Made by a program: the position numbers and the translations under genes
In this document: positions 44,471-53,428 of the stretch, piece after piece
Position numbering within the stretch: position 1 is the stretch's first letter
Layout: every line of letters starts with the position of its first letter
Assembly (NCBI GenBank): GCA_902778625.1
Contig: CACYYM010000004.1
Location: 1-64,000 of the forward strand
Direction of reading: 5' to 3'
From: an uncultured Bacteroidales bacterium
GTDB lineage: Bacteria; Bacteroidota; Bacteroidia; Bacteroidales; Bacteroidaceae
DNA: 64,000 nt
The notes under the pieces: model-generated
What the model was told of the DNA's origin: nothing
The model's input: only the letters and a program-made list of their open reading frames with translations
The model's database searches: none

Positions 44471-44498
44471 TTTCCCTTGAGGGGCATACACTGTTATC

Positions 44499-45716
44499 TC
44501 AGTCTGACGGGTAGTGCTCCATAAGGTATTCATCCACCCACTCGTAGTATGTCCTCAATGCCTGCGGGCCATCCTTTCCCTTTCTCACTTTCTTCAAAGT
44601 CTCGCGAGCATGACTGAACACTTCGCGCTCAAGCGGCATGATGCGCTGAACGATGCCTGTGCCAGCAGCATTCACAAGTTTGCTGAGGTCGATATAGTCG
44701 CGAACATTGCCTCGCTTCAGGCTAAACACTTTCTTCTTCTGTTCGATGGACTTATTGCAGAGCCAAGACTTGTCGTTCTCTCCGCGCTGAACGATGGAGG
44801 GGAGGGGCACGTCTTCTTCCAGAACGAGTGGGATGGCAACTGAGGCACAAGGCCAACCGATATTCGTCCAACTGATTGTATGCGAAGACGTCTCGCCCGG
44901 CTTCACGCCCTGAACCAAGAGGGCAGACGAGGTGATGTAGCGCGGTATGAACTCCAAGAAGTGAACGAAGCGTGTGTCATTTTCGTCCTTCGGCAACTGG
45001 TCGTAGAGATTCTGCTTTGTCAAGCCGTGTGTGAGATAGCGAGGCACGTTAGCAATCAGGAATTCGCAGTCAAAGTTTCCCTTGCGATGAGCCTCAGCCA
45101 TGAAATCGGAAATCGCCATGTAGCGCTCCACTCCGCGGTCAATATCGCGACATCCAGTCATACCATGATTCGTGCGAACCAAATAACCGTCAGGAGCTTC
45201 CTGCGGGTCGTTGGCATCGAACTTCACATAACTGTAATTTCCCGTCTCGTAGTAGGCGCAGCCACCTTCGCTATCCAGCACGCCAAAGTTGGAGTTTAGG
45301 TCGAGAGGTCGAGACAACGTATCGAGGAGATGCTCGAAGTCGGCAAGCGTACGGCAAACCTCCAAAGCACGACGCATCAACTTTCCATCATTGTCTGTAT
45401 CCCTGCCCTCGCAGCCATTCATATTGTAGGCTGCAGTATTGATGATGGCAAAGCCCGCTTCATTGTGTCCACCCCAGATTTCAACGGGTTTCTTGTCCCA
45501 AGACGCAGCAAGGCCCATGTACCGGTAGCGTTCGCCTTGGACATCGACCACCACATTGTTCTGGTCGCCTGTATCACGGTTCTTAAAGATGAACGGACGT
45601 CCGTCTTTTGTAGCTTTGCCCGACACGATAAACGAAGTGCATGCCAAAGCCCTGCCGGCTACGACGAATAGCAGGACAGAAAGAAGCGTCCATAATAATT
45701 TCCCGTTTCTGTTCAT
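44499..45716 (-). CDS. Secreted Ntn-hydrolase (C45/acyl-aminopenicillanate acyltransferase or choloylglycine hydrolase-like)
   Basis: This 405-residue protein has a signal peptide ending ALA, directly followed by CTSFIVSGKATKDGRPFIFK and NRDTG. The Cys after the predicted signal peptidase I site (about residue 26) is in the right place to be the N-terminal nucleophile, with GHNEAGFAIINTAAYN and LVRTNHG matching later active-site strands. Such enzymes cleave linear amide bonds (bile-salt, acyl-peptide or penicillin side chains) or dipeptides; the substrate is unknown. ALAC is a weak lipobox, so lipidation is less likely. It lies 13 bp after the GH38 gene. Confidence 0.72.
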   Translation of the reverse strand: MNRNGKLLWTLLSVLLFVVAGRALACTSFIVSGKATKDGRPFIFKNRDTGDQNNVVVDVQGERYRYMGLAASWDKKPVEIWGGHNEAGFAIINTAAYNMNGCEGRDTDNDGKLMRRALEVCRTLADFEHLLDTLSRPLDLNSNFGVLDSEGGCAYYETGNYSYVKFDANDPQEAPDGYLVRTNHGMTGCRDIDRGVERYMAISDFMAEAHRKGNFDCEFLIANVPRYLTHGLTKQNLYDQLPKDENDTRFVHFLEFIPRYITSSALLVQGVKPGETSSHTISWTNIGWPCASVAIPLVLEEDVPLPSIVQRGENDKSWLCNKSIEQKKKVFSLKRGNVRDYIDLSKLVNAAGTGIVQRIMPLEREVFSHARETLKKVRKGKDGPQALRTYYEWVDEYLMEHYPSD

Positions 45717-45729
45717 CCCGAAAACTGTT

Positions 45730-48378
45730 TTATTTTAATTTCAGCGCTAAGGTGACTATCTCGTGAGGTTTCAAAGTAACATCAACGCCACCAGCCTTGC
45801 ACCGAGGCTTCTCCACGCCGCTCATGGGATATTCAAGAAGCGTAACGCGACGAGCGCCCTGTACCTGGCACGGTAGAGACACGTGGATGGGCGTCTCACG
45901 ACCTGTCATCTCACAAACGCGGACGAGTAATTCGTTGCTGTCCTCAGCTTTCTTGATGGTGGAAAGCAGGACATTCGGCTTGTCGATAGAGATGAGCTGC
46001 TGTTCGGCAGGAAGATTGGCACCCTTCTTCTTGAGGGAAGTGGAGAGCGGCTCGGCAGCATAGACGGGCAGGTTGTAGTCGAGTCCTGCCAGCATGACGC
46101 CATTCGTCCAGTCACCACTATGCGGCATGATGGCATACTGGATGTTGAACTTGCCCAGATTGGGGAACTCATCGGGGTCTCCTGCAGAGCGAAGCAAGGT
46201 CATGCGAAGTTCTCCATCATTATAGCAATGTCCGTATTTGGAACGATTCAAGAGGGCGAAGCCAGCCTTGCCATCCGAGACGTCCACCCATTTCTGCGCC
46301 GCTACCTCTTGTCCGTCTTCGCGTTCCACGGTTCCCGGGTCTTCGCGATTCTGGAGCCAAATGGGAGTGGGCTGCCCTGCCAGCATGCCGTCGTGGGGAC
46401 GCTCCAGCACATTGAAGGCCACATCGTTCCAGAAGGTTGAGTTGGGCATATTGATGGGGAAGACGGCGCGCAGCATGGGCGAATCCTTCTCGGTCGTGCC
46501 ATATTCCAACCAGCGGGCATCAATCTCGTAGTCAATACGCGGCAAAGAGCGATAAATATAAGTGAACACCCTGAAGCGTGAGTTGCCCCAAGTGAAGTTC
46601 GCCTCAATCTTGGCGCGAATGGGGCCGTTCTCGATGCTGGCTTTGCCTGTAGTGGTGGTGATGTCGCCCCGACTGGTACTGCGGTTGATGGTCCACGACT
46701 TCATCTCGCCGCCTTTCATCTCAGTGTACATGCGCAGAGTGTTCAGCTGTTTGCCGGTGGTCACGAAGTCCTTTCCACTTGCCTTATCGATGAGCGAGAC
46801 GATGTTTCCCGTCTGCGGGTCTATCTTGATGCGATAGAAGTCCGTCTCGAAAGTGTTGTCGTGGAAGGGAATGTCCTCTTCGAGCGTGCCCTTTTGCGAA
46901 GGGTCGACGTAGAAAGTCTTATAGCCGCCGGCAGGAATGTCGTCGCATACAAACTCCACCTTCCAACGCCATCCGGGCGGGAAGCGTTTGCCCCAGACAA
47001 TTTGGGCGGGATAGGTCTTGCCCTCTGTGTCGCGCACCAGCACTGTAGTCTTCAGTCCGTCGCGAGGGAAGATGGTGCGGAAGGCGTCGAAGTTGCCCCA
47101 GCCGTGAAAGCTTGTAGTCATGGGCAAATCATACGAGAAGACTTCGGCCTCCACCAAAGCACGATGCTGATAAGGCAGGAAATTGAAAGCCAAGATGGGT
47201 TGTCCTGCACCAGAAAGGAAGGGAATGTTGTCCACATAAGCGCGGAAGGCATAGTCGCGGTCTTGGCTGGCGGAATGGAATATGTCGTTGTACCGGCCCA
47301 CGCTCTCGCGGTTGGACTCGTAGATGGCCGAGCCCGGCAGGATGTCATGGAACTGATTGAAGGCCACCCCTTCCCAAAGGCTTGTCAACTTCTCAGCAGG
47401 GTACTTGCCATCTCGCATCCAGTTGAGCGACTGCAGGTACTCATCCTCATACAACACGTTCTCGCACTTGCGGTTGAATTCCTTTATCTCGGCCACATTG
47501 CTGTAGCAGCCCTCGAACACGTATCCCATCTCGCCCTTATGAGTAGGCCTCTGAATGGCTTCCTTCTCGGCCATCTTGAAGAAGGCTTCGGCAGTAGTGA
47601 AGCGAACGCTGGGATAGTCGGGCCGAGCATCCAACTCGTGTGTCCGTTCGATATTCAGTCGCGTAGGACCTCCGCCATGGTCGCCCTCGCCTGTAGGACA
47701 GAAAGAGCGATGCCCGTCCACGGGAAAAGCCTGCAGGCGGTCGCGCAGCCCTTCGTTGATATCTCCATTATAGCTTCCTGTGCTGAATGCCAACACGCGA
47801 GAGCCGTCGGCACCTTCCCACCAGAATGCACCGGTATGGGGTGCTGTGCGCATCAGTCCGAAATAGTTCATTCCGCACTGACGGAGCATCTGAGGCAGTT
47901 GCGACTGGTGGCCAAAGTCATCGGGCAGCCAGCCCACTCGTGCCATACGGCCAAAGCGCGACTGGAAATAACGCTGCCCCAAAAGGAACGAACGCGTCAG
48001 AGCCTCGCCCGAAGGCATCTGCTGGTCGCTTTCAACCCACATGCCGCCAACAGGTTCGAAGCGTCCTTCCTTGACGTACTTCTTTACCTTGCTGAAGAGC
48101 TCGGGGTCTTGCTCCTCGACCATCTTATATACTACGGCTTCGCTCTGCAACAGGTGGTAGTCGGGATACTCCTCCATGAAGGCGATGGCCTGACGAAGAT
48201 TGTCGTGAGCCATCTTCTCTGTTTCCGACAGTGTCCAGAGCCAGTTCATATCCATATGGGAATGCCCTATGACATGAAGTGTGTCCTTTGCCACATCGGC
48301 ATTCTTCTGAACAATCTGCGGTGCAAGTGGCAAACTAAGCCACGCCAGCAGCACAATGATAGAGAATCGTGTTTTCAT
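45730..48378 (-). CDS. GH38 alpha-mannosidase, exported
   Basis: This 882-residue protein has an N-terminal signal sequence (about 1-19). The zinc-site motif HSHMDMNWLW begins at His39, and the nucleophile is in GWLPDDFGH (Asp153). Further GH38 landmarks are ERTHELDARPDYPSVRF and NQFHDILPGSAI. The C-terminal half is the usual beta-rich region. It should trim alpha-mannose from N-glycans or mannans. It is 19 bp after the TPR gene. Confidence 0.92.
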   Translation of the reverse strand: MKTRFSIIVLLAWLSLPLAPQIVQKNADVAKDTLHVIGHSHMDMNWLWTLSETEKMAHDNLRQAIAFMEEYPDYHLLQSEAVVYKMVEEQDPELFSKVKKYVKEGRFEPVGGMWVESDQQMPSGEALTRSFLLGQRYFQSRFGRMARVGWLPDDFGHQSQLPQMLRQCGMNYFGLMRTAPHTGAFWWEGADGSRVLAFSTGSYNGDINEGLRDRLQAFPVDGHRSFCPTGEGDHGGGPTRLNIERTHELDARPDYPSVRFTTAEAFFKMAEKEAIQRPTHKGEMGYVFEGCYSNVAEIKEFNRKCENVLYEDEYLQSLNWMRDGKYPAEKLTSLWEGVAFNQFHDILPGSAIYESNRESVGRYNDIFHSASQDRDYAFRAYVDNIPFLSGAGQPILAFNFLPYQHRALVEAEVFSYDLPMTTSFHGWGNFDAFRTIFPRDGLKTTVLVRDTEGKTYPAQIVWGKRFPPGWRWKVEFVCDDIPAGGYKTFYVDPSQKGTLEEDIPFHDNTFETDFYRIKIDPQTGNIVSLIDKASGKDFVTTGKQLNTLRMYTEMKGGEMKSWTINRSTSRGDITTTTGKASIENGPIRAKIEANFTWGNSRFRVFTYIYRSLPRIDYEIDARWLEYGTTEKDSPMLRAVFPINMPNSTFWNDVAFNVLERPHDGMLAGQPTPIWLQNREDPGTVEREDGQEVAAQKWVDVSDGKAGFALLNRSKYGHCYNDGELRMTLLRSAGDPDEFPNLGKFNIQYAIMPHSGDWTNGVMLAGLDYNLPVYAAEPLSTSLKKKGANLPAEQQLISIDKPNVLLSTIKKAEDSNELLVRVCEMTGRETPIHVSLPCQVQGARRVTLLEYPMSGVEKPRCKAGGVDVTLKPHEIVTLALKLK

Positions 48379-48397
48379 GTTTATTCCTCCTATATGT

Positions 48398-50380
48398 TTA
48401 TTTCTTTGTCTGCGAGTACTTCTTAATGAGATTGTAGGCAGTATAAAGTCCCAACTCGCCTGCTTGCGAGAGGTCGCTCAATCCTTGCTCTGTCTGACCG
48501 CCAAGAATGTAGGCAACGCCTCTTCCGTAATAAGCACTTGGGAAGTGCGAGTCCAGTTCAATTGCACGACTGAAGGACTTCTGCGCAGCCAGATAGTCTG
48601 CCAGTTGAACCTGAACGCAACCAATGTTGTAATACAGAAAAGGAGCGTCTGGCAAGAGGTCGGAAGCCTTGTTGTAGTCCTGGACAACCATCAAGTAGCC
48701 GAGGCGAAGGTCGGAAGCATTTGCCGTGGTTCGCGACACCTCGAGTTGCGCAAATCGACACTGTGCACGCAAGATGAGTGCCATCGGCTCAGGCCCATTC
48801 TCCAAAATGAGGGCATCCATATCAGCAACTGCATTCTCGAAGTCGCGGATGTGATAATAGTCTAGGGCTCGACACAAGAGCAGGTCTTTATCGTTAGGCT
48901 TTTTGTCTAGTTTTTCAGAGAGGCTGGAGATGGAAGCTTGATGGGCATCTGTCTGCTTTGCAGTCATTGGGGCTTCGCTGTCCGTCAGATAGAGTTGCAG
49001 GGGTAGCAGGTGGCGATTGTTGAGTGCCTCCAGTTCCTGCAGATATGCAATGTATGTGTTTGTTTCAGAGATTTTTCTGTAATATGTAAGCGAATAGATG
49101 GGGTCTGGCCGCAGTTCTGTCTGGCGGTTCTGGACTTTGCCGCGATACTCGCTGACATATTCGTTCTCTTCCTCGTGTTCGTCTTCCTCAACAAGGGCTG
49201 CATAGTCCTCTATGTTATGTTCGCTCTTCTTTCGAGTGCGGACTGGATGTTTCTTACCTGCTGCTGCATCCAGTCGAGCTTGCAGCACCTTGAACTCATC
49301 CCTCTCTGCGCCATTTACATCACCAATCTTTCGCTTTATGGCAGCTCGTTGGCGATAGCCGTCCCAGAACTCCGGATAATCTTTGATGACGGCACTGATA
49401 TCGCGAATGGCACCTTTGTAGTCGCCTATGTTGTCGAGCAAGAGGGCACGATTGTAGAGTGCAATGGTATTGTCGGGCTCGAGTTCAAGCACAAAGTTGA
49501 AATCCTCGATGGCGAGGTTGTCCTCACCCACTTGGGCACGAAGCAAGCCGCGATTGTAATGGGCAAGGTAGTTGCGAGGCTCCAGGTCGAGGCAGGCATC
49601 ATAGTCGGACATTGGCATTTGCATGATGGCCTTGTCGAGCGACGCCTCAGCCTCTTTGTATTCCTTTCGATTGCCTTGAAACATTGCTTTGAGGCTCCAA
49701 GCCTTACCGTCGTAATTGTCGAATTCGAGAGCTCTGTCCGTCCACCTTTCTGCCTGAACGGTATCGGTCCGAAGCAGTGAAACTTGCGCCTTCATCGTGT
49801 ATTGCTCCGTCTCTTTTGGCCAGTGACGAAGCATTACATCGAGCGAGGAGTCGGCACGCTCGTATTCCTTCAATTCGATTTGGCAAAGCACGATATTGTG
49901 CCAGGCGTTATGTTCAAGGGGATTGATGGCGATGGCCTTCTGGTAGTCCTCTTCGGCCAAGGCATAGCGATTCTGGTTGATGCGGCAAAGGGCCCGGAGG
50001 ACATAATGATTGAGGGCATACGGATTGCGCTCCACGGCATTGTTGCAGTCGATTTCCGCTCCTTGATAGTCCTCGAGATAGAACTTTGCCAAAGCCCTGT
50101 AAAAGTATGGCTCGCCCAGCCAAGGCTTCGCATTGATGACCATATTGAAGCGCTGAATGGCAAGAACATAGTCCTCGTAGTACAATGCATTGCGTCCCAT
50201 CAACAGGACGCGGTCTGTATTAATCTGAGCGGTCAGAGATGGAAACGAGAAAAAGAGAAGGCAGAAGAAGATAAAATAAGGTATATGGCTTCGCAACGAA
50301 GATAAAGAACGATACTCTCGATCGCTGAAACATGCATCTTCTATCTTCTTGTTTCTTCCACTATCTCCTATCTCCTTCAC
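48398..50380 (-). CDS. Exported TPR protein with an internal repeat truncated
   Basis: The 660-residue frame starts at a GTG that overlaps the def stop (GTGA). The first 30 residues are encoded by purine-rich repeat sequence, and a TTG close to the hydrophobic core (SHIPYFIFFCLLFFSFPSLT) may be the true start. After the signal peptide come at least five 34-residue TPR units. The sixth ends at AIMQMP, and the seventh is reduced to about 13 residues (MSDYDACLDLEPR) instead of 34, after which the 34-residue rhythm resumes. This suggests an in-frame loss of about 66 bp covering helix A. A charged low-complexity region (EEDEHEEENEYVS) separates a second TPR block near the C-terminus. Binding partners are unknown. 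Confidence 0.8.
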   Translation of the reverse strand: MKEIGDSGRNKKIEDACFSDREYRSLSSLRSHIPYFIFFCLLFFSFPSLTAQINTDRVLLMGRNALYYEDYVLAIQRFNMVINAKPWLGEPYFYRALAKFYLEDYQGAEIDCNNAVERNPYALNHYVLRALCRINQNRYALAEEDYQKAIAINPLEHNAWHNIVLCQIELKEYERADSSLDVMLRHWPKETEQYTMKAQVSLLRTDTVQAERWTDRALEFDNYDGKAWSLKAMFQGNRKEYKEAEASLDKAIMQMPMSDYDACLDLEPRNYLAHYNRGLLRAQVGEDNLAIEDFNFVLELEPDNTIALYNRALLLDNIGDYKGAIRDISAVIKDYPEFWDGYRQRAAIKRKIGDVNGAERDEFKVLQARLDAAAGKKHPVRTRKKSEHNIEDYAALVEEDEHEEENEYVSEYRGKVQNRQTELRPDPIYSLTYYRKISETNTYIAYLQELEALNNRHLLPLQLYLTDSEAPMTAKQTDAHQASISSLSEKLDKKPNDKDLLLCRALDYYHIRDFENAVADMDALILENGPEPMALILRAQCRFAQLEVSRTTANASDLRLGYLMVVQDYNKASDLLPDAPFLYYNIGCVQVQLADYLAAQKSFSRAIELDSHFPSAYYGRGVAYILGGQTEQGLSDLSQAGELGLYTAYNLIKKYSQTKK

Positions 50381-50934
50381 CTTTTTACCTTTACCTTATA
50401 GTTGCAAGAGAAGTTGCCTTTCCTGATGTCTTGAAGCTTAGGATTGGTGAGCTGACGACGAAGACCCTTCAAGTGATCTGTGAAGACAACACCGTCGAGG
50501 TGGTCGAACTCATGTTGCATAACACGAGCCAAGTAACCCGTCACCCATTCGTCATGCTCTTGGAATTGCTCGTCCTGATAGGTGACGCGAATACGCGTGG
50601 GACGCTTCACTTTCTCGTGAATGCCTGGGAGGCTGAGGCAACCTTCTTCCATCACGTCTTGCTCTGTCTCATCATATTCCTCAATGTATGGATTGATGAA
50701 GGTCTTGACATAACCTTTGTATTCAGGCAGGTCATCGCTGATGACGTCGAGATTGATGATGGCGAGCCTGATGGGCAGTCCTATCTGTGGTGCCGCCAAA
50801 CCGATGCCTTCACTGCGTTCTAGCGTTTCGTACATATCCTTAATGAGCTGCTCCAACTCCGGATAGTCTCTGTCTATTTCCTCAGCCTCTTGACGGAGCA
50901 CTGGCTGACCATATGTATATATTGGGCGTATCAT
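50377..50934 (-). CDS. def: Peptide deformylase
   Basis: This 185-residue enzyme removes formyl groups from new proteins. Motif 1 is GIGLAAPQIG, motif 2 is EEGCLSLPG (metal-binding Cys), and motif 3 is QHEFDHLDG (HExxH). The start is ATG 50934, which overlaps the ruvX stop as ATGA; the seven residues upstream are not needed. It is the middle gene of ruvX-def-TPR. Confidence 0.95.
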   Translation of the reverse strand: MIRPIYTYGQPVLRQEAEEIDRDYPELEQLIKDMYETLERSEGIGLAAPQIGLPIRLAIINLDVISDDLPEYKGYVKTFINPYIEEYDETEQDVMEEGCLSLPGIHEKVKRPTRIRVTYQDEQFQEHDEWVTGYLARVMQHEFDHLDGVVFTDHLKGLRRQLTNPKLQDIRKGNFSCNYKVKVKR

Positions 50935-51347
50935 ATCTGTTTCCTTTCCATCCACCCTTGCAGGATGATCGTGGCACTTACTTCATCGATAAGTGCCTTG
51001 TTTCTGCGAGCCATTTTCCCGATGCCGCTCTGCAGGATTGTTTGCTGGGCGAGAACACTGGTATAGCGTTCGTCCCACATATCGACAGGAACAGCTGGAA
51101 ATGCTTTCTGCAGTTGCTCCACGAAAGCCATGACACGTGGCAGGTTGTCACTGTTCCGTCCGTTTGTCTGTTTAGGCAGGCCGACCACGAAGCGTTCCAC
51201 TGGTTCTCTCGAAAGGTAATCCTTCAAGAATTGCAGCAGTTTGGGCGTTTCCACGGTTGTCAATCCGCCTGGAATAATCTGCAAGGGGTCCGTCACAGCC
51301 AAACCTGTACGACGGACCCCATAGTCTATTGCAAGAACTCTTCCCAC
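50931..51347 (-). CDS. ruvX: Putative pre-16S rRNA nuclease/Holliday junction resolvase (YqgF)
   Basis: This 138-residue RNase H-fold protein has VLAIDYGVRRTGLAVTD with the first catalytic Asp, VVGLPKQTNGRNSD, and WDERYTSVLA with a later acidic residue. Length is typical. It is the first gene of the unit. Confidence 0.92.
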   Translation of the reverse strand: MGRVLAIDYGVRRTGLAVTDPLQIIPGGLTTVETPKLLQFLKDYLSREPVERFVVGLPKQTNGRNSDNLPRVMAFVEQLQKAFPAVPVDMWDERYTSVLAQQTILQSGIGKMARRNKALIDEVSATIILQGWMERKQI

Positions 51348-51410
51348 ATTTTTAATTATAAAGTCCTTAAGGTTCTTAAGGTCTCTAAGGTCATGGGGAG
51401 CCTTGGCTCT

Positions 51411-51899
51411 TTACTTCTTATAGAGCAGCCAAGCACCGGGATACTGTCCCTCGAGTTGGTCGCGCTTCTGTGCGGCTTCGGGCTTTGTGTCGTAGCTGCA
51501 AGCGACAACACGATAGAAGGTCTGACCGTTCACCTGAGCCTGAGCCACGCAACTGTTGTAGCCTTGGCTAGCAAGCTTCTGCATGAGAGCTACGCCATTG
51601 CTCTTGATGGTAACAGATGCCACGACAACACCGTACTGCTTCAGGGGGCTTCCCTCTACGAAGGTCACACTCTCGTTGCGAACTACGACATTGCTGTAAT
51701 CAGCCACAGGAGTGGTGGTAACAGGAGTCACAGTCTGGGTCGTTACTTGCTGAACGGGAGTAGTTGTGGTCACAGGAGTCTCAGTCTGCTGAGCCTTAGC
51801 CTTCTCGTAAGCTTTCTTGTAAGCACTCTCCTTGCTCTTGCAAGAGGACATCATGAACACAGCGCAGACAGCAGCGCACACATAAAGAATCTTTTTCAT
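51411..51899 (-). CDS. SPOR-domain lipoprotein
   Basis: This 162-residue protein has a lipoprotein signal with Cys20 in MMSSC, a Thr/Gln/Val/Pro-rich linker (about 36-66, TTTTPVQQVTTQTVTPVTTT), and a C-terminal SPOR domain (about 85-162, ending GAWLLYKK). SPOR domains bind denuded glycan strands at division sites, so a role at the cell wall is likely. It has its own promoter. Confidence 0.83.
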   Translation of the reverse strand: MKKILYVCAAVCAVFMMSSCKSKESAYKKAYEKAKAQQTETPVTTTTPVQQVTTQTVTPVTTTPVADYSNVVVRNESVTFVEGSPLKQYGVVVASVTIKSNGVALMQKLASQGYNSCVAQAQVNGQTFYRVVACSYDTKPEAAQKRDQLEGQYPGAWLLYKK

Positions 51900-51948
51900 A
51901 AGTTGGTTTTTATATGTTTTTGGTTACTTTTTTCTTTATTTTACCCTG

Positions 51949-51956
51949 CAAAGGTA
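51949..51956 (-). promoter_or_regulatory. -7 element of the SPOR lipoprotein gene
   Basis: TACCTTTG on the minus strand ends 49 bp before the start codon. TTTG boxes lie upstream but at non-ideal distances. Confidence 0.5.
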
Positions 51957-52051
51957 GTGTTTTTTCTGCAAAAACACAACAAATTAGGCAGAAAAAGCCT
52001 CATTTTCAACATTTTTTTGCACTTTTCTGCTGTTTGGAAGCCAAAAAGCGC

Positions 52052-52059
52052 TATATTTG
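52052..52059 (+). promoter_or_regulatory. -7 element of the YtxH gene
   Basis: TATATTTG ends 40 bp before the ATG at 52100; a TTTG lies 15 bp upstream (52033-52036), shorter than usual. Confidence 0.45.
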
Positions 52060-52099
52060 TAGGCAGAATTACTAAAAATTAAAAGAAAGGAGAACTATT

Positions 52100-52312
52100 A
52101 TGAGAGCATTTGATTTTCTTGCAACATTCATTGGCGGTGCACTCGTAGGTGCTGCTTGCGGTTTGCTTTTCGCCCCGGAAAAGGGCAGCGACCTTCGTGA
52201 GAAAATTGCAGAGGCACTGCGCAAGCGTGGCATCAAGCTCAACCGTCAGGAGATGTCCGACCTGGTTGACGAGATTGCCGAAGAGTTGCAGGCTGCGAAA
52301 GAAGAGGTATAA
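52100..52312 (+). CDS. YtxH domain protein
   Basis: This 70-residue protein has an N-terminal glycine-rich membrane helix followed by FAPEKGSDLREKIAEALRKR, the YtxH signature, and a charged helix. The start ATG follows the ribosome-binding sequence AAAGGAGA. Members are small stress-linked envelope proteins of unknown activity. It leads a cluster with two more small membrane genes. Confidence 0.87.
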   Translation: MRAFDFLATFIGGALVGAACGLLFAPEKGSDLREKIAEALRKRGIKLNRQEMSDLVDEIAEELQAAKEEV

Positions 52313-52441
52313 AAGAATGAGAAGAGAATAGAAGACAGATGAAGATAGAAGACGTTAGTTTGGCAGCAACCAGAAGAATTGTCCTCTATCTTCGTGGCTA
52401 AGCCACATATCTTCTTCAACATCTTCTAACTACTTTAAATA

Positions 52442-52807
52442 ATGAACAGCATTCAGTCGCTCTGGACAGAGGTGAAGACCTATCTGGAGTTGCAGAAAGA
52501 GTATCTAAAGTTGGACTCTGCGGAGAAGTTGAGCGTGCTCCTCTCGGCAGTAGCCACTGTGGCCGTGTGCCTGATACTTGCTCTAGCAGCCCTTTTCTTC
52601 TTTGTGATAGCCTTTGCTCTGTGGCTGGCGAAGATGGTGGGCGCGGCTTGGAGTTTCACCATCGTGGGAGGAGCAATGCTGCTCATCATCATCATCATTC
52701 TCCTTTGCCGCAAACGCTGGATTGTGCAGCCCATTGCGCGATTCGTGGCGAAATTGTTCATCAGTGAGGACGAAGAAGAGGACGACGACGAACCTTTAGC
52801 CCAATGA
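52442..52807 (+). CDS. Phage holin family (YqjE-like) membrane protein
   Basis: This 121-residue protein has two adjacent membrane helices (about 30-60 and 68-90), an N-terminal amphipathic region and an acidic C-terminus (SEDEEEDDDEPLA). It matches the Actinobacterial phage holin/YqjE type found next to YtxH genes. The 129-bp gap from YtxH holds GAAGA/TCTTC-rich sequence and a small hairpin GTGGCTAAGCCAC (52394-52406). It overlaps the next gene by 4 bp (ATGA). Confidence 0.75.
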   Translation: MNSIQSLWTEVKTYLELQKEYLKLDSAEKLSVLLSAVATVAVCLILALAALFFFVIAFALWLAKMVGAAWSFTIVGGAMLLIIIIILLCRKRWIVQPIARFVAKLFISEDEEEDDDEPLAQ

Positions 52808-53088
52808 AATCAGTCATGAACAGCAATATCGTTAATTCTCCCGACGTGCTTGACGCCCTGCAGCAGAGGAAGCGCAGAATCAAGCGAAAATTGGAAAATT
52901 CCCGCACGCAGATGACAGACAATGTCAGCTATCTGACTGGCGGAAAGATGCCTGCCACGACCGACAGAGTACAGAAGATTGCCCGTCTGCTCATCAACGG
53001 ACTTGTCATTTATCGCGGTTTCCGCCTCTGCTCAGGCGTCGTCTCTGGCATTCATTCCTTCTTTACCCCAAGCAAGAAGCGCAGGTAA
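52804..53088 (+). CDS. Small basic envelope-associated protein
   Basis: This 94-residue protein is very basic at both ends (QQRKRRIKRKLENSR and TPSKKRR) with one weak hydrophobic segment (about 60-80). It follows the pattern of the third gene in YtxH/holin clusters but I do not recognise a named family. Its ATG overlaps the stop of the upstream gene, so it is translationally coupled. Confidence 0.7.
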   Translation: MKSVMNSNIVNSPDVLDALQQRKRRIKRKLENSRTQMTDNVSYLTGGKMPATTDRVQKIARLLINGLVIYRGFRLCSGVVSGIHSFFTPSKKRR

Positions 53089-53331
53089 GACACACCTCAA
53101 TCCTTTTATTCATCGCACTTTAAGTAGAGTGTTCTGTACTGAAACAGGCTAACACCCTACTTGTTTCTACCGTCACCTGCGCTATAGTGCTATAGCTATT
53201 GTAGCACTGTTGCCCCCTCCAAAAAAAACATGCCACGAAAAAGTTTGAAAAAAGTTGCCGGAAAATTCGCAGACCGCAATTCCGCCATCGTACCTTTGCA
53301 TCGTGATTCGACACACACAGCGACGTTGTCA
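53089..53331 (+). other. Intergenic stretch with an orphan -7 element
   Basis: No gene is seen. A plus-strand TACCTTTG at 53291-53298 points into array 8, and no reading frame follows before the convergent esterase gene. GCTATAGTGCTATAGC at 53182-53197 is a perfect palindrome. Confidence 0.4.
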
Positions 53332-53397
53332 ATCGTAACACGTTAAACCGGCCAACTTAACATGTTAACTTCTACAACACAGCACGCTGACTTTGCC
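53332..53397. repeat. 22-bp-period palindrome array 8 (3 units, a possible 4th)
   Basis: Cores CACG, CATG and CACG lie at 53339, 53361 and 53383; CACA at 53405 is in register. Palindromes include AACTTAACATGTTAACTT. The array lies 31 bp past the esterase 3' end, between convergent genes. Confidence 0.75.
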
Positions 53398-53428
53398 ATC
53401 ACGCCACAAGGTCTTTGAAATACTGAAG

